Assembly: GCA_016110215.1 (NCBI GenBank)
Contig: JADWQD010000018.1
Span: 434,001-498,000 of the forward strand
Origin: Capronia americana
Lineage: Eukaryota; Ascomycota; Eurotiomycetes; Chaetothyriales; Herpotrichiellaceae
Reading direction: 5' to 3'
Length of the DNA: 64,000 nt
Shown here: positions 31,967 through 42,753 of the stretch, piece by piece
Position numbering within the stretch: position 1 is the first letter of the stretch
Layout of the letters: every line of letters starts with the position of its first letter
The notes under the pieces: generated by a model
Databases searched by the model: none
What the model saw: the letters and a program-made list of their open reading frames with translations, nothing else
What the model was told of the DNA's origin: nothing
Translations under genes and position numbers: made by a program

Positions 31967-34891
31967 TCAATCATCCACTGAGTTTTTCTTCCAAAGCGCA
32001 GTAGTAGCGTTCTCCATGGCCGGTTCCGCCCCGAATCTCGCGAGCAGTCTTTGTTTCATATCTGCCGTTCCGAGCGAGTAGACGCGAATCAGGATCTGGA
32101 TCGGTGAGGTGAGGTGATCGCTGTCGTCCATTGGGAACGAGTAGATGGGATCCTTGCTTCCCCTCGCGAAGATGGTGGAGGTCTTCCATGTCCTTCGGGT
32201 CAGTCTCATCGGTGACAAGCGAAGCGCTGCTGAGCGAGAAATCGCAGTCAATGGAAGGCTTTGTGATAGCCGTCTGTCACGGCCATCACCCGGTGCAGAA
32301 TGAGATCACCCAGTCGCCAAAGTGGCTGTTCGGAGGCCACCACGCATAAAATGATGCACCCCCAGGTAGATCAACTTAGGGGACATAGGCGTGTCTAGAT
32401 CAGCCCAGGTTAGCTTCACCCGCGTGCCACGGCCCTCTTTAAACATACGGGATTGGTGTAAGTGCGGGCGGCCGGCATCCGCCGCGATATATCCTTGCAC
32501 AAAGTTGGACTTCTACCTTAATCAACAATTCCACAAGGAATAGACTGAATTCCGGAGGTGCGTCTGGCTCCATCTGAAAGACGGCATCGCGCATCAGGGT
32601 CATAGAAACGCCGCTGGAAGGACTAGTATCAATCTCAAACTTGGCAATGAGAGTCAACTTCGGCCACTCCAAGCCAGTAGGTGCAAACATCTGGACAAAG
32701 TCAGCTGTGCTTTCGTTCTGCCCCAGGCATGTTCGGACAGCACGAATACAGTTACTTGCTTCCTTCCTGTAGACATATGGAGTCTGTGGTGCGGGTAGTG
32801 CCAACTGGTTGGTTTGGAGGTTCATAGTTGAGGACCGGTCATTGAATCGGAGCCGTCATCGAGGAATGGGAAGCTGTAGTGATTGTCCGGCCTGGGCGCG
32901 ATAGTCGCGGAATTGACACCAAAATCAACGCGCACTCCAGCCAGAGTAATCGATTCTAATAGAACTATCCTAATGGTCCATCCAATTTTCCATATCTGCG
33001 TAGCAGGAATGAGCAAAGTGATAGGGGAACTAGTCCTCTTGCTCTTGTCGACACTCAGATGCAATTTGACTAGTAGATTGGTAGGGTTATTTCCCGATGA
33101 CACCGTGATGTTACTGACAAATTCCGGTATGCTATCCGAAGTAGCCCGGTTTGATAATCTCAGCAATGGAGCCGACAGTGGAATCTGGAGATCCTGTTCC
33201 AAAAAGTGCCTCGAACGGCCAATTTGGGTCGTCCGCATCTGCGGGTTTTGCATCTCAGAAATGTCAACGGATAATGAGAATACGTGACTCGTGCGAAGCA
33301 TTTGACACGAAACACCAGCGTCACGGAGGCTGTTGTGGAAATATGTTGAGGCTTCGCAGTCGAGTCCGAAGAGCTACCACAGTTCAAGAGCAGTAGCGAC
33401 TTTGTCAAGATCGATGCCGTGGCTGGTCAGCACGCTCGATATTGATATGCGACTGTCGTAATCTGGACTCATTCGATCCTCCAAAGAAGGAAGCGTGTCT
33501 TCGATCAGCTCGCCGGTAAACATTTTGGCGCTGGACTCGTAGGTGAAGGATATCACGAGCTCTGAAGAACCGACGATCCAAGTGGCCAAGGTTCCAATGC
33601 CCCAATTAAGTGCATCGAAGGTTTTCCCAAGCTTGATGCATCATACACTGATATGTTTGGAAAAGGAGCTGACCATGTCGTCGGATATGCAGTCACCAGT
33701 GAGCTGTAGATATAGCCCAAAGTATTCAAGGGCAGAAGAAGTAGTTGAACCTCGTGCCGCTCAAAATCAATCCACAAGTCGAGGTTCTTGAGAGTGAACT
33801 TGGGCGATAGCAAGTAGCTCTCATTGAGATTCAGGTCGCCCATGGGATAGCTCACGGCGATGATAAGATATAGAAGGGTGATGTTGGCCACCGGGATGTC
33901 GAGCCCTAGAGTATCTTTGATAAAGTCCACAGCTCCAGACACTGGGCTGTCAGTCCCGGCGCTGCCTTTGATGTCGTCAAATAATTGCACTTGTGTTGCA
34001 CAACCAAACCGAGTCACCACACACCATACTGCATTAGGGTTCAGCCGCTCAGAGATCGATTGTATGGGATGCAGTATGCTCTGAAGACCAGAGAAGATTC
34101 TCAGCACATAGTTCAGCACATCGTCATCCGCAAATGGCACAATGCGCAATGTTTCGCAGACGCTTCCACTCCCCGGAAGTGCAGTGCCGCTTGACAGCTT
34201 GTCCGTCAACAGCACGAAGGCGGAGTTGAGGTTGTCATTGATCGAGGCATTGTTCTGCAATCCATTCATGGACAGAGATGCGCTAGCACTTGCCAAGGAT
34301 TTGAGGTTCTGCTGTGAGGAGAATCACGGAAGGAGTCTGGGCTTTGAATCTGGACATTGCTGTTCGCGTCGCTCGAGTTGGTGATTTGGAAGCTTGCAGG
34401 ATAGTCGGCCAAATACCATCTGGGTAACCATTGCCAATGGAGGAGTATCAGCGGCAAGGCATCGTCGGCATCCATCGGTAGGATACAAGACCGTGGCACT
34501 ACGGCAATCAGGTTGCTATGTGCTGGGACTCAACCAGGGATCGTTGTTCGGATGTTGTCTGAGCCTGGACCACTGGAGAGATCGCCACTGTAAACCAATG
34601 TGATAGACTCGGGGCTCTTGTCTCTGGATATCTCACGGCCCTAGCACACTGAAATCTGTGGTAGGCTCGAGGTAATCTCAGCTAATGAGTTGACGTCGCT
34701 TCGTTGACTGTCTGGGACGCGAGGGAATGGCACCCTGCCGTCACAAGGGCCCTCGACACATTCACACTGAGAGGCAGAGTACTGACTTCCATGGTGCCAG
34801 CACAAATGTGCCTCTGACATGTGCTAGGTGCACTAAAGCTGAGAGACTCGATCAGTTTGTCCAAGGGCGTAACTGGCGCCAAGCCGGCCAT
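31967..34891 (-). CDS. Multi-exon gene of unknown function, partly resolved (possibly decaying)
   Basis: Protein-like segments follow one another on the minus strand: an N-terminus at ATG 34891 (MAGLAPVTPLDKLIESLSFS), then DALPLILLHWQWLPRWYLAD, then a 240-residue segment (34296-33660) with alternating hydrophobic strands, then further strand-rich parts down to a stop at 31967. Three joins are convincing: a 47-base intron ending CAGCAG before 34315, one of about 65 bases between SSL and GKTFDALNW near 33700-33640, and a 48-base intron at about 33326-33373. Other joins fail: two stops (TAG, TGA) and frame changes between 34700 and 34500 and around 32820 need unusually short introns. It is either a complex gene or one gaining lesions. 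I recognise no domain. Span and exon count are approximate. Confidence 0.42.
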
Positions 34892-37118
34892 ACCATTAGG
34901 ATAGTATCATCAAACCGCGATTTACAGTAACAACTCTCGTTACGCGCCGCATTTTCATCCGTTCCTCACTCACCCTTCAGTCTGCGATTCAAGACGGCTA
35001 GTAGCGGGAACACACAGCGCCCGCAGTCAACACATCTACAACTGTTACCCGTGCCATAACTTCAAGTGACGGTGGCGACAATGGCGCGAGCTTCTGTTCG
35101 CAAGAATGTCCTTCGCCAAATCCGTCTTGCCAAGACGATCCGGTGTAACTGACCAGTCGTGATCCATTCACTATTGTCTGTCTGATGGACTGCATTCCCG
35201 AACACTTCTATCAAACATCCCAACCACGAGCTCAGCAGAGATTTGCCCTCGGAAATTTTCTGGAGCCCATAGGTTGTCCCGCCATAGGGCACATGCAACC
35301 TCAAATCAAGTTTGGAGTCCTAAAAATAAATCAGACAGCAGCAGATGCTCTCGGTCCAAAAGCAATGTCGCCAAACCTCGGCGCGGAAGATCTGCCACAG
35401 CAGACCAGCTGAGTTACTGGAACCCTATCACGCGTGTGGTCAAACCCATGAATATCGCAAAACCGTCAACGACAAATTATAACTCTCGGTAACTTATCCC
35501 GGAGTCTAGAATGATCAAATACCAAATGCTTGCACCTTGGGTATCGAGATCAATGATCCGTCCTGTAAGCTGAGCAGGCAGCACGAACCCTCTTACACCT
35601 GTCTGGCTAATTTGCTCACGCATAGACGCTTTGATCATCTCTCGAGCTAATTTGAGCCTGACTTCTGCCTAGGCCGTGCCTTTCACACCTACTGTCCGAA
35701 AGCTATGGGGGCACAGGCAAGTCGCCCTGGAGATTCCACTTACCTCTGCGTGATATTGGCCTGGAGCGTCGGATTCGATCTGTCCAATTCCCGACACATC
35801 AATCGTCACCCCTCCGACCCGATCCCTTGAGTTGACCCAGCCGCCTGCAGTCGCGCCCTTGGATGTCGCGGTCAGTCAGTCTACCAGCAAAGCAGAGCCA
35901 GGACGGACGGAGTTCTCTACATACCTAGGTTGCAAAAATCCCCATCAGCTGTTTTTGGGTGACTAGTTCTTCCCTTGCTCTAGGCCTACCGGCCTCAGCC
36001 AGTGTCCGCAGTGTTTGCGCCGAAAAGGGAGGGATTTGTCCGATTCTATACCGTTCTTACAACTCGCACGGAAGTTCCGATTGAAACGGAACTCGGTACG
36101 AGTGCGAGAAAGTGGCGTCGGGTGACTCGTCGGGGGTACTCCTGGGTACTGTACCTGTTTCAAACCCACAAGGCTGGAAATCCCCTGAAAATCACCCGCT
36201 TATGTAATCCGTCACGTCGCATTTTTTAACCGCCACACACTACCGCCTACACTCTCAAGTGCTCGGCCACGGACGCGTGTCATGTTCTAAGCTCTGTGAA
36301 CCTGAAGACAGTGGGGGAAAAAACACAGAGCCGAGACCATCGAGTTCACTACGTAATATCCACTTGATTGTCACGAAGTCATTCACATTACCGTCTGCTA
36401 CCTGCCGGCCTGTTGCCTCCACGCGATGGGTAAAGACTTCAGGAATCCCCGCCTGTCAAGCGGGAATTAGACGGTATGCTCTTTCGGGTCATCATCTGGC
36501 TCGGCCGGAAAATGTGCGACCGGTGAAGTTTCAGTACGTGACGCTGCCGGCAAACAGTCAATCAATCATCCCAGTCTCATATCTCCCTGGTACTGGGGTC
36601 TCTAGTTCTTTGACACGGTGAACATCCTTCTATCCACCAGAAAGAGTTGTTGAGGAACGTAAAGGAAAGGTCCCGAGCAGATCACGGGTGCTTGTTTGTT
36701 CGCCACGATGATAATCTGAACACTACTCAGTCCGGCTCGCTACGACCATCTCACGCGGGAATGTAAACGAGAGAGCTGAACTCAAACGACAGGGGAATCC
36801 AAACAGACGCATTTGCGTACGTTGCAAGTGTATATATATACTTATATATCCTCTCTCTCGGCCCAATAAGAACATGTCCTCGATCTATATTGCGTACTTC
36901 GAAACCCATTCAGAAGCAAAACATTGCGAGAAGCAGCAATCGAGGGGAATAAATAATATATCCGCCTGTATAAAAACACCCTTGGTTCCCACGTTTCGGA
37001 CGATTCAAGCGCAACTGCAACTGCAACTGCAACTGCCACACGGACCTAAACCACTACACATATATTCTAGCGACTTTGAGTCTACGCCTCTGCAACTCAT
37101 CTCTACATAGCCACCAAT
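34892..37118. other. Intergenic, no gene supported
   Basis: No motif-bearing frame was found over 2.2 kb. Towards the right end there are an AT-rich tract with TATATATA (36832-36850) and four GCAACT units (37011-37034) just upstream of the cysteine-rich mini-gene; they may belong to its promoter and leader. Confidence 0.5.
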
Positions 37119-37268
37119 ATGTGCATCAACTCCATCACCAGATACCGCTGCGGCCATGTAACGTGCCACTCCTGGCCCTGCGGCAAAGCAAATTGTAGAC
37201 AGACCCGGAATATTCGACGAGAGGACCTATTGTTGGACTGCTGCGCCTGCAGGGACGGGATGCAATAG
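37119..37268 (+). CDS. 49-residue cysteine-rich mini-protein
   Basis: ATG at 37119, TAG at 37266-37268, one exon. Seven of the 49 residues are Cys. Order: C2, then R-Y-R-C11-G-H, C16-x4-C21-x4-C26, a charged middle, then C41-C42-x-C44 near the end. The YRCGH start followed by spaced Cys and a final Cys cluster recalls short fungal proteins with a CGH motif, likely zinc-binding rather than secreted, because there is no signal peptide. The frame is too short for usual ORF cut-offs. An ATG context of ACCAATATG gives A at -3. Role unknown; the composition is far from random. Confidence 0.6.
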   Translation: MCINSITRYRCGHVTCHSWPCGKANCRQTRNIRREDLLLDCCACRDGMQ

Positions 37269-38061
37269 TACGAAGGATGTAAGTAGATAACTTAGAACGT
37301 GCGATATGAGACGATCCGGAGAAAAGATGCGACGGGGGAGAGAGAGGTTAGCGATGACGATGTGCCGACTTCTTCTGCCGCCTAGAAGTGCCCCGGCGGG
37401 GAGGTGGGATAGGAATATGTATTGCACTGAGTCCGAGTCTAACGACACAGGACAGGAACTGCGGCTGGCTGTGAATGACGACAACAGTGCGGCGATATAC
37501 TTAACAAGGAATGGGACCACACCAACAGCTTGAATAAGCGGCTTCCTTGCTTTTTTTCGTCGAGTATTTGGCCTGTCCAGCCTGCTTCTCCCTCTCTCTT
37601 CTCGTTTTGTAGCGTGGGGGCCCTATTCCACCTGACACCCACATATATATATATACATATACATATGTACTGATATTCACCTTTTCCTTGAGACCGTTCT
37701 CGCACAAGGAATAAGCCGCTGTCTGTCCAGAGATCCCTGCTTGATTCTACCAAAATACAGCTAATGCTCGCAAAACTTCCTTCTCGACACTCAACCCTTC
37801 CCGCGCGGGTAGTGTGCTCCTTTCCTTAGACAATAACCCCAGCCCCACTTTGTTGAGCGTAGGGTCATTTCGCGCAATATAATCTTCAAATTTGACTGCT
37901 GCCCGGAAGGATCTTCTCACCATCAAGTATGTTATAGACCCCGCTCAAGAAATATCTGTGACATTGCGGACCAAACTGTTTGAATATGCCGTGACGCGGG
38001 ACGACTTTCTTTTCGCGCCACTTGGAATACTCTTCTGACAGCCGAACAAGCGAGACAGCAG
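37269..38061. other. Intergenic, no gene supported
   Basis: 3' side of the mini-gene and of the minus-strand HET gene. It includes an alternating TA tract at about 37642-37675. Confidence 0.5.
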
Positions 38062-40440
38062 TCACTCCAGATATACTTCCTTCCACAGTGGCCCTGGCTC
38101 GTGTGCATTATCAATCTTGTCGGCCAGAATATAACCCGTCCCAATACGAACTGCGCGCGGCCCGTTCCACGAAATCGCCAAACAGGTATACAGTGTTGAA
38201 CCGTCCAGAATCTTTTCGAGTGGCTCTACAATTCCATTCAGATGCTCAAGGCCAACGTCTTTGACCTGTATCATCTCGCCCTTCTTTTGTACGAAGCCGA
38301 AATGATTGGGTGTGATCAAGTCATCGAAGTTGAGTCTCGAGATGAGGACAAATTCCATGGGAGCGTCGTCGGCTCCGAGGCGCCAAAGGTCTCCTATCTG
38401 CACATCCCCCACGAGGTTGCCACTCCTATCGAGGATACCAAAGCATGTACTATCTTCGTACGGTGATCTTTTTCTCCATAAGTCATAGAAACGTCGTCCT
38501 CGAGTAATGGAGAAGGTGACGGATAACGTCCAGAAGTGAAGGAATATCTGTGTGGTTGGCAAATTCCTTGCACTGCGGAAAGAATGGTCGGTGGCGGGAT
38601 TGTTTTGATACTTCCTGAAGGCCAGAGGTTTGTGGTCATCCTCTCTTCCTGTTCGCTTTGTGTGAGTGTTGACCGTACTGACATCTCCCGAAGCTTCAAT
38701 TACTTCCCAGTCGATCCACGTACGTGTTTCCAACCACTCTCGTAAGTGAGAGCCCCCGTCGTCCTTATAAGCAAGGAACATGGTACCGATCTCTTTTACC
38801 GGGCCAATCCAGCCAGCCCAGGACCAGCTGCTGAAGCCTTCCCTCCGGATTGCATACCCTCGATGTTGCCACAGGATAGCCCAGTCGAAGCCAGCCTCGA
38901 GTATTCCGCAGATCAATCGGCCTCCTGTCACGGAGGTGATGGTGGAGAGAATGCCTTCACTCGCGTTGAGAATATCCGCCGCGAAGGTCAGGTGTCGGCC
39001 AGAGATCATTGCAACATAGTTTGCATAGTAGAAGTAAGGGTTATACTTCCCGTCTGCAGATTTATCAAGGGCGACATATGGGTCGGCTAGGATGTCGCGG
39101 TGAGAATTGTCCCATGTGTCTTTGCAGCTGACCAGATCTCTGTATATATCCTCACGTTGAACACACTTTCTACACATCAACGAGACCATGCCGTCTACGA
39201 ACACCAAGCACTTCCTGGAGAGTAGGCGCTCCTGGTACGTCCACGCTCGTGTCGAGTACGGGGATCGAGCGAGCGAAGCTTCGATGTGTCGCGTCCATAC
39301 AAGCTTTAAACCGGGCAGAATGTCGCCTACTAATTGCCTCCCCCCTCTGGAATCTGGCCGCACACCGGGAAGTCCTGCAGCCGCATCCTTGCCGGAGGCG
39401 ACAATAGTGAAAACCGAGTTCTTATAAATCGACTGCATGTTTCTGATGGCCTCTTGTTTGTGTTCGAGGTCATCTTGAATGATGCATAGTAAATCGATCC
39501 ACAGGAAGTGTTCTCCGAGAGTCTTCGTGAGTGTAATTGCGTCCGTGATTGTAGCGGGAAGATCAAATCCGCTAAGACTCGATGCCTGCGTGAGATGTTC
39601 GACATTGTCTTTCGTGGTGCAAACTTGCCGTTGTCCACCCCAAACATAGCTCAACGTAGCATAGCGGACATAACCGCATGGCCGTACGAGGCAGTTTCGT
39701 TCGGTGTCGATCAAGAGCGAAGGCAGAATCATGCTGTCGCTCGGCCTGGGGTAGTTACAAAGGAGCCCGTGGCTCTCTTCACAGGCCTTGAGCCAACTCT
39801 TGACTTGTTCGAAATTAATCTGCGTCTCCGAGACAGGACGAATAAATCCCTCGGACCCAGACAATCCATCAACCAGTGGGGTCAGGTAGAACTCGTGGGA
39901 TCTGTTAGGATCGTAGCCTGAGTGTGAGAAATGCACGGCTAGTCGTCGTCGACAAGATCCATAAAATTTGTCGCAACGAATAGTGCATTTGATATGCTCC
40001 TCTGTTTGGATGGCTTTGCAAACTTCGGGCTGCAAGAACGCGATGTCAACGATAAGTCGACACAGTGGACAGCGATCGACCTTGGGTATGATTTCTCTTA
40101 GAGAACCCAGATTCGTCGAGCTCAGTCCCCCTTTTATCAGCCGACATCTGAAAAGCGGAACACTGAGTTTCAATCTCCAACAACGTTCGCATAGTGGAGA
40201 TCGATCCCTCTTTCTTAAAGGAGACGCATCCCACCAATATTCTAGTTCCTTACGCCACTTGTCTTCACTGATCTTAGGAACTGAAACAATACGAGTATGC
40301 TCGTCACCACCTGACGACGATCGGAGATGGAGCTGACGAGGCCATTTATCGATCAGATGAGAGCGGTATCTTGTTTTGAGCCGAGACCACCAAGACGGAG
40401 CCTCATATAGTAAAATCAACCCCAATGGATCTACCTCCAT
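38062..40440 (-). CDS. HET-domain protein
   Basis: 792 residues, uninterrupted, from a true ATG at 40440. The HET domain has RYATLSYVWGG (259-269), FLWIDLLCIIQDD (312-324), the IRNMQSIYKNSVFTIVA element and RAWTYQERLLS, all in the usual order and spacing. Upstream lie two Cys pairs, C84-x2-C87 and C124-x2-C127, as in many HET proteins of this type. The C-terminal 350 residues are the variable part, with FSSWSWAGW, a typical post-HET motif. HET proteins mediate vegetative incompatibility and cell death on meeting non-self partners. Unlike the HET protein at 7-10 kb it has no ankyrin repeats and belongs to the LSYVWG class. Family certain; biological role inferred. Confidence 0.93.
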   Translation of the reverse strand: MEVDPLGLILLYEAPSWWSRLKTRYRSHLIDKWPRQLHLRSSSGGDEHTRIVSVPKISEDKWRKELEYWWDASPLRKRDRSPLCERCWRLKLSVPLFRCRLIKGGLSSTNLGSLREIIPKVDRCPLCRLIVDIAFLQPEVCKAIQTEEHIKCTIRCDKFYGSCRRRLAVHFSHSGYDPNRSHEFYLTPLVDGLSGSEGFIRPVSETQINFEQVKSWLKACEESHGLLCNYPRPSDSMILPSLLIDTERNCLVRPCGYVRYATLSYVWGGQRQVCTTKDNVEHLTQASSLSGFDLPATITDAITLTKTLGEHFLWIDLLCIIQDDLEHKQEAIRNMQSIYKNSVFTIVASGKDAAAGLPGVRPDSRGGRQLVGDILPGLKLVWTRHIEASLARSPYSTRAWTYQERLLSRKCLVFVDGMVSLMCRKCVQREDIYRDLVSCKDTWDNSHRDILADPYVALDKSADGKYNPYFYYANYVAMISGRHLTFAADILNASEGILSTITSVTGGRLICGILEAGFDWAILWQHRGYAIRREGFSSWSWAGWIGPVKEIGTMFLAYKDDGGSHLREWLETRTWIDWEVIEASGDVSTVNTHTKRTGREDDHKPLAFRKYQNNPATDHSFRSARNLPTTQIFLHFWTLSVTFSITRGRRFYDLWRKRSPYEDSTCFGILDRSGNLVGDVQIGDLWRLGADDAPMEFVLISRLNFDDLITPNHFGFVQKKGEMIQVKDVGLEHLNGIVEPLEKILDGSTLYTCLAISWNGPRAVRIGTGYILADKIDNAHEPGPLWKEVYLE

Positions 40441-40765
40441 TGGCTCCCACCGGATCGACTGCGTTGAGGTAGAAAGTATTCGTACATGTCGTTATGATCA
40501 AGGATTGATGAGTTAGTCTGACCGAGTGATGAAGGATCGAAAGTTGCCAGGCAGCAGGCTTGGCCGTGACAAACGTCGGGGGCCGGCTGGGCAACTATAG
40601 CCGAGATCTAAAGGGGATGGAGATTGAAATGGAAGAGTTTAAGTGCAAGAACACAAAATCAAGAGGAAGGTAAAGGTGAAATAGCGAGTAGAATTAGGAT
40701 AAATGCAACAATGTTCTCTTTCGCTTCCTTCGACTCTCATTCTTACACGAGTCCTTCACTTACTG

Positions 40766-40799
40766 TAGGATAGTCCCACTGTTTGTTCAGACTATCCTA
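40766..40799. repeat. Inverted repeat, 10-base arms, 14-base loop
   Basis: TAGGATAGTC at 40766-40775 pairs perfectly with 40790-40799. It lies about 330 bases upstream of the HET start on the minus strand. It could be a cruciform, a regulator site or the remnant end of a small element. Confidence 0.8.
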
Positions 40800-41142
40800 G
40801 TTCTGGAATGCCCAGCTTCAGGGCATCTCAGGAGAAGCTAGTCCGAGCACGCTCGGCCATTACGCTGATCTGAGATCTGTCATCTATGATCTGCGGGCAA
40901 AGTACGGAGTACGGACGGAGTAGGCTTCGAAACTACAGTACAGTACCGCACGAGTTACATCCGAGGTAGGACTTGTTCATCTCCACCTCCACCTCCACTT
41001 GAGAGCTTGAAAGGCCGTGCGGAATACAGCACGGATCAGCGTGTACAACGAAGGAAACTTTTTCATTTCTCTCCATTTTCTAAGCACTCTAGTTCGTATC
41101 TGCCCTTGTCGCGAATATGCTGTCGTCGTTTCCAAAACGTCG

Positions 41143-41229
41143 CAGCACGAGGCGAGACTTTCCAAGAGTCTTAACACAAGGCGAAGACTTTCCAACAGTC
41201 ACAGCACAAGGCGATGACTTTCCAAGCGA
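41143..41229. repeat. 30-base imperfect tandem repeat, about 3 copies
   Basis: The anchor word GACTTTCCAA recurs at 41156, 41186 and 41216, exactly 30 bases apart, each preceded by a variant of GCACAAGGCGA. The period is a multiple of three, but no supported gene covers it. Confidence 0.88.
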
Positions 41230-41352
41230 GGTTTTGCCGCCCGATTTTGTGGACCAGCCGTGGACATGATGTCGTTCCCTATGTGGACCTCATTGTCCCT
41301 TCTGCACGCATAGCACTCATGGCACATCCTGTATGGCAAAGGCAGCCAGCCG

Positions 41353-42753
41353 TCAACACTCTCTGCCAAACCGTCCATTCACTCTTTCCCACTCTTGGAT
41401 CATGTCCTTTACGTTTTCCTTTGGGATGGTCCCGCCCACTTCCTGGCCATGTTCCTCAAGTGTCTTGCCTTCGTCATTGCCATAGTTTTGAAAATGAGAA
41501 CGACCGTTCATAGCGTCCCGTTCGTTCGGACTGTTCACATCCACACCCTCGTCATCGTCATAGATGCTCGAGACCGTCTGGCGGGAGTGAGACTGCGGGA
41601 GCGCGAATTGCAGTTGAAGCTGTGGGAGGGATCCGTCGGTGATGATCACGCTTGGACGCTGTGTGGGTGTCACGTTGTGGCCTTCTCGTGGTCTGGAAAA
41701 GTTGCACGGCGACCGCTCGGGATCGACACTGCTTCTGTCGTTTTCACCGCTGCCGCCGCCGCCGCTAGGGCTCTCGTCACGCAGGGAAATCGTTTCAAAG
41801 TTGGTGTCTTCCATATATGCAGGGGAGTACAACTCGGAGAAGTTCTGGGTCCGATCATTGACCGTGATCCGAGGATTGGGAGTTCGAGGCTGGCTAACCA
41901 GTTCTGGTGGTGGTTCTTGGCCGACCATGCGCAGGCCTGGCACGGTCGCCGCCTCTTGGTACAACCCGAGATCTTGGGCTGATGCCTCAACCTGGTATTC
42001 GTGTCTGAGCGGACTTCTTCGGAGAACCGTTCCTGGTTGCTCGTTGATCGGAGGTGGGAGAAGCGCCGACGGCTGTCGCGGTAAGAGTCCGCCGCCGTTG
42101 CCGGTCGACAGATATGAGGCTCTGGCGCCAATCGTGGACGGGGCAAGGTGGCTCAGTCGCTGCTGTGATGCAAATCTTCCATACGGATTGTCCGTGTTGT
42201 AGAAGTATGGACCGGCAAAATCTCCTGACCCGTTTCCTGAGCTCTGTTTCGCTCGGGCTTCTCGTCAGCGGACTGCTACTGTATTGCGCACGCAAAAGCA
42301 TTGGGCGTTGCCACTCACGTCTTGACCCAAACCGTCTTCCGCCACGGTGTACTCATCCCAACTTCTGTTCTCTCCTCTTCTGCCTATGATCATGGTCGTG
42401 GGTCTGATCTCCCCTACCTCCAGACGTGCGTGCCGGCCTCGTTCCCATGCGTACATATTGTTGATCCACCTCACCTCCTTCATGCGTGCGATTTGAGCAG
42501 CAGATCTCTGTCGGTTGGGGTTCCAGAATTCGCCATCAGGATTGATTCCGACAATGTTATCCGCGTCACGCGCTGCAAATGCAGCCGATGTTAAGCCGTT
42601 CTTGCTGTCGGTGCGCCGACCGCAAAAGCGGTAAAGGGTGGCAAAGACGATGGTACAGAAGAATGCTGCGGCAATGACGATGCCGACAATGAGGGCAGGA
42701 GAAATCGTGAGTGTGGTATTATCTGTACTGTTGTTGGTCTGTTGAGGAGCCAT
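41353..42753 (-). CDS. Single-pass membrane protein with long cytoplasmic tail (2 exons)
   Basis: Exon 1 is 42753-42319, exon 2 is 42243-41353; the 75-base intron starts GTGAGT, has a CTGAC branch point and ends CAG. 441 residues. A short N-terminus with two N-glycosylation sequons (NST, NTT) precedes one hydrophobic segment (about residues 17-43), then CGRR, so the N-terminus is probably outside and the Arg-rich side inside. The tail contains a tryptophan/arginine-rich stretch (RWINNMYAWERGRHARLEVG), then Pro/Ser/Gln-rich disorder and acidic EDDD-like patches. There is no signal peptide beyond the anchor. I do not recognise the family; the layout resembles fungal wall-stress or signalling membrane proteins but without a WSC or Ser/Thr-rich ectodomain. 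Confidence 0.82.

Larger units (their letters stand above)
40441..41352. promoter_or_regulatory. Promoter interval of HET gene; hairpin and tandem repeat
   Basis: Contains a hairpin-forming inverted repeat (40766-40799), a TACGGAGTACGGA-type motif at about 40903-40915 and a 30-base tandem repeat (41143-41229). No coding frame is supported. Confidence 0.5.

Noticed and set aside
41395..42202. Overlapping plus-strand frames opposite the membrane-protein gene
   Set aside because: They are shadows; the minus strand has a start, a transmembrane segment and a clean intron.
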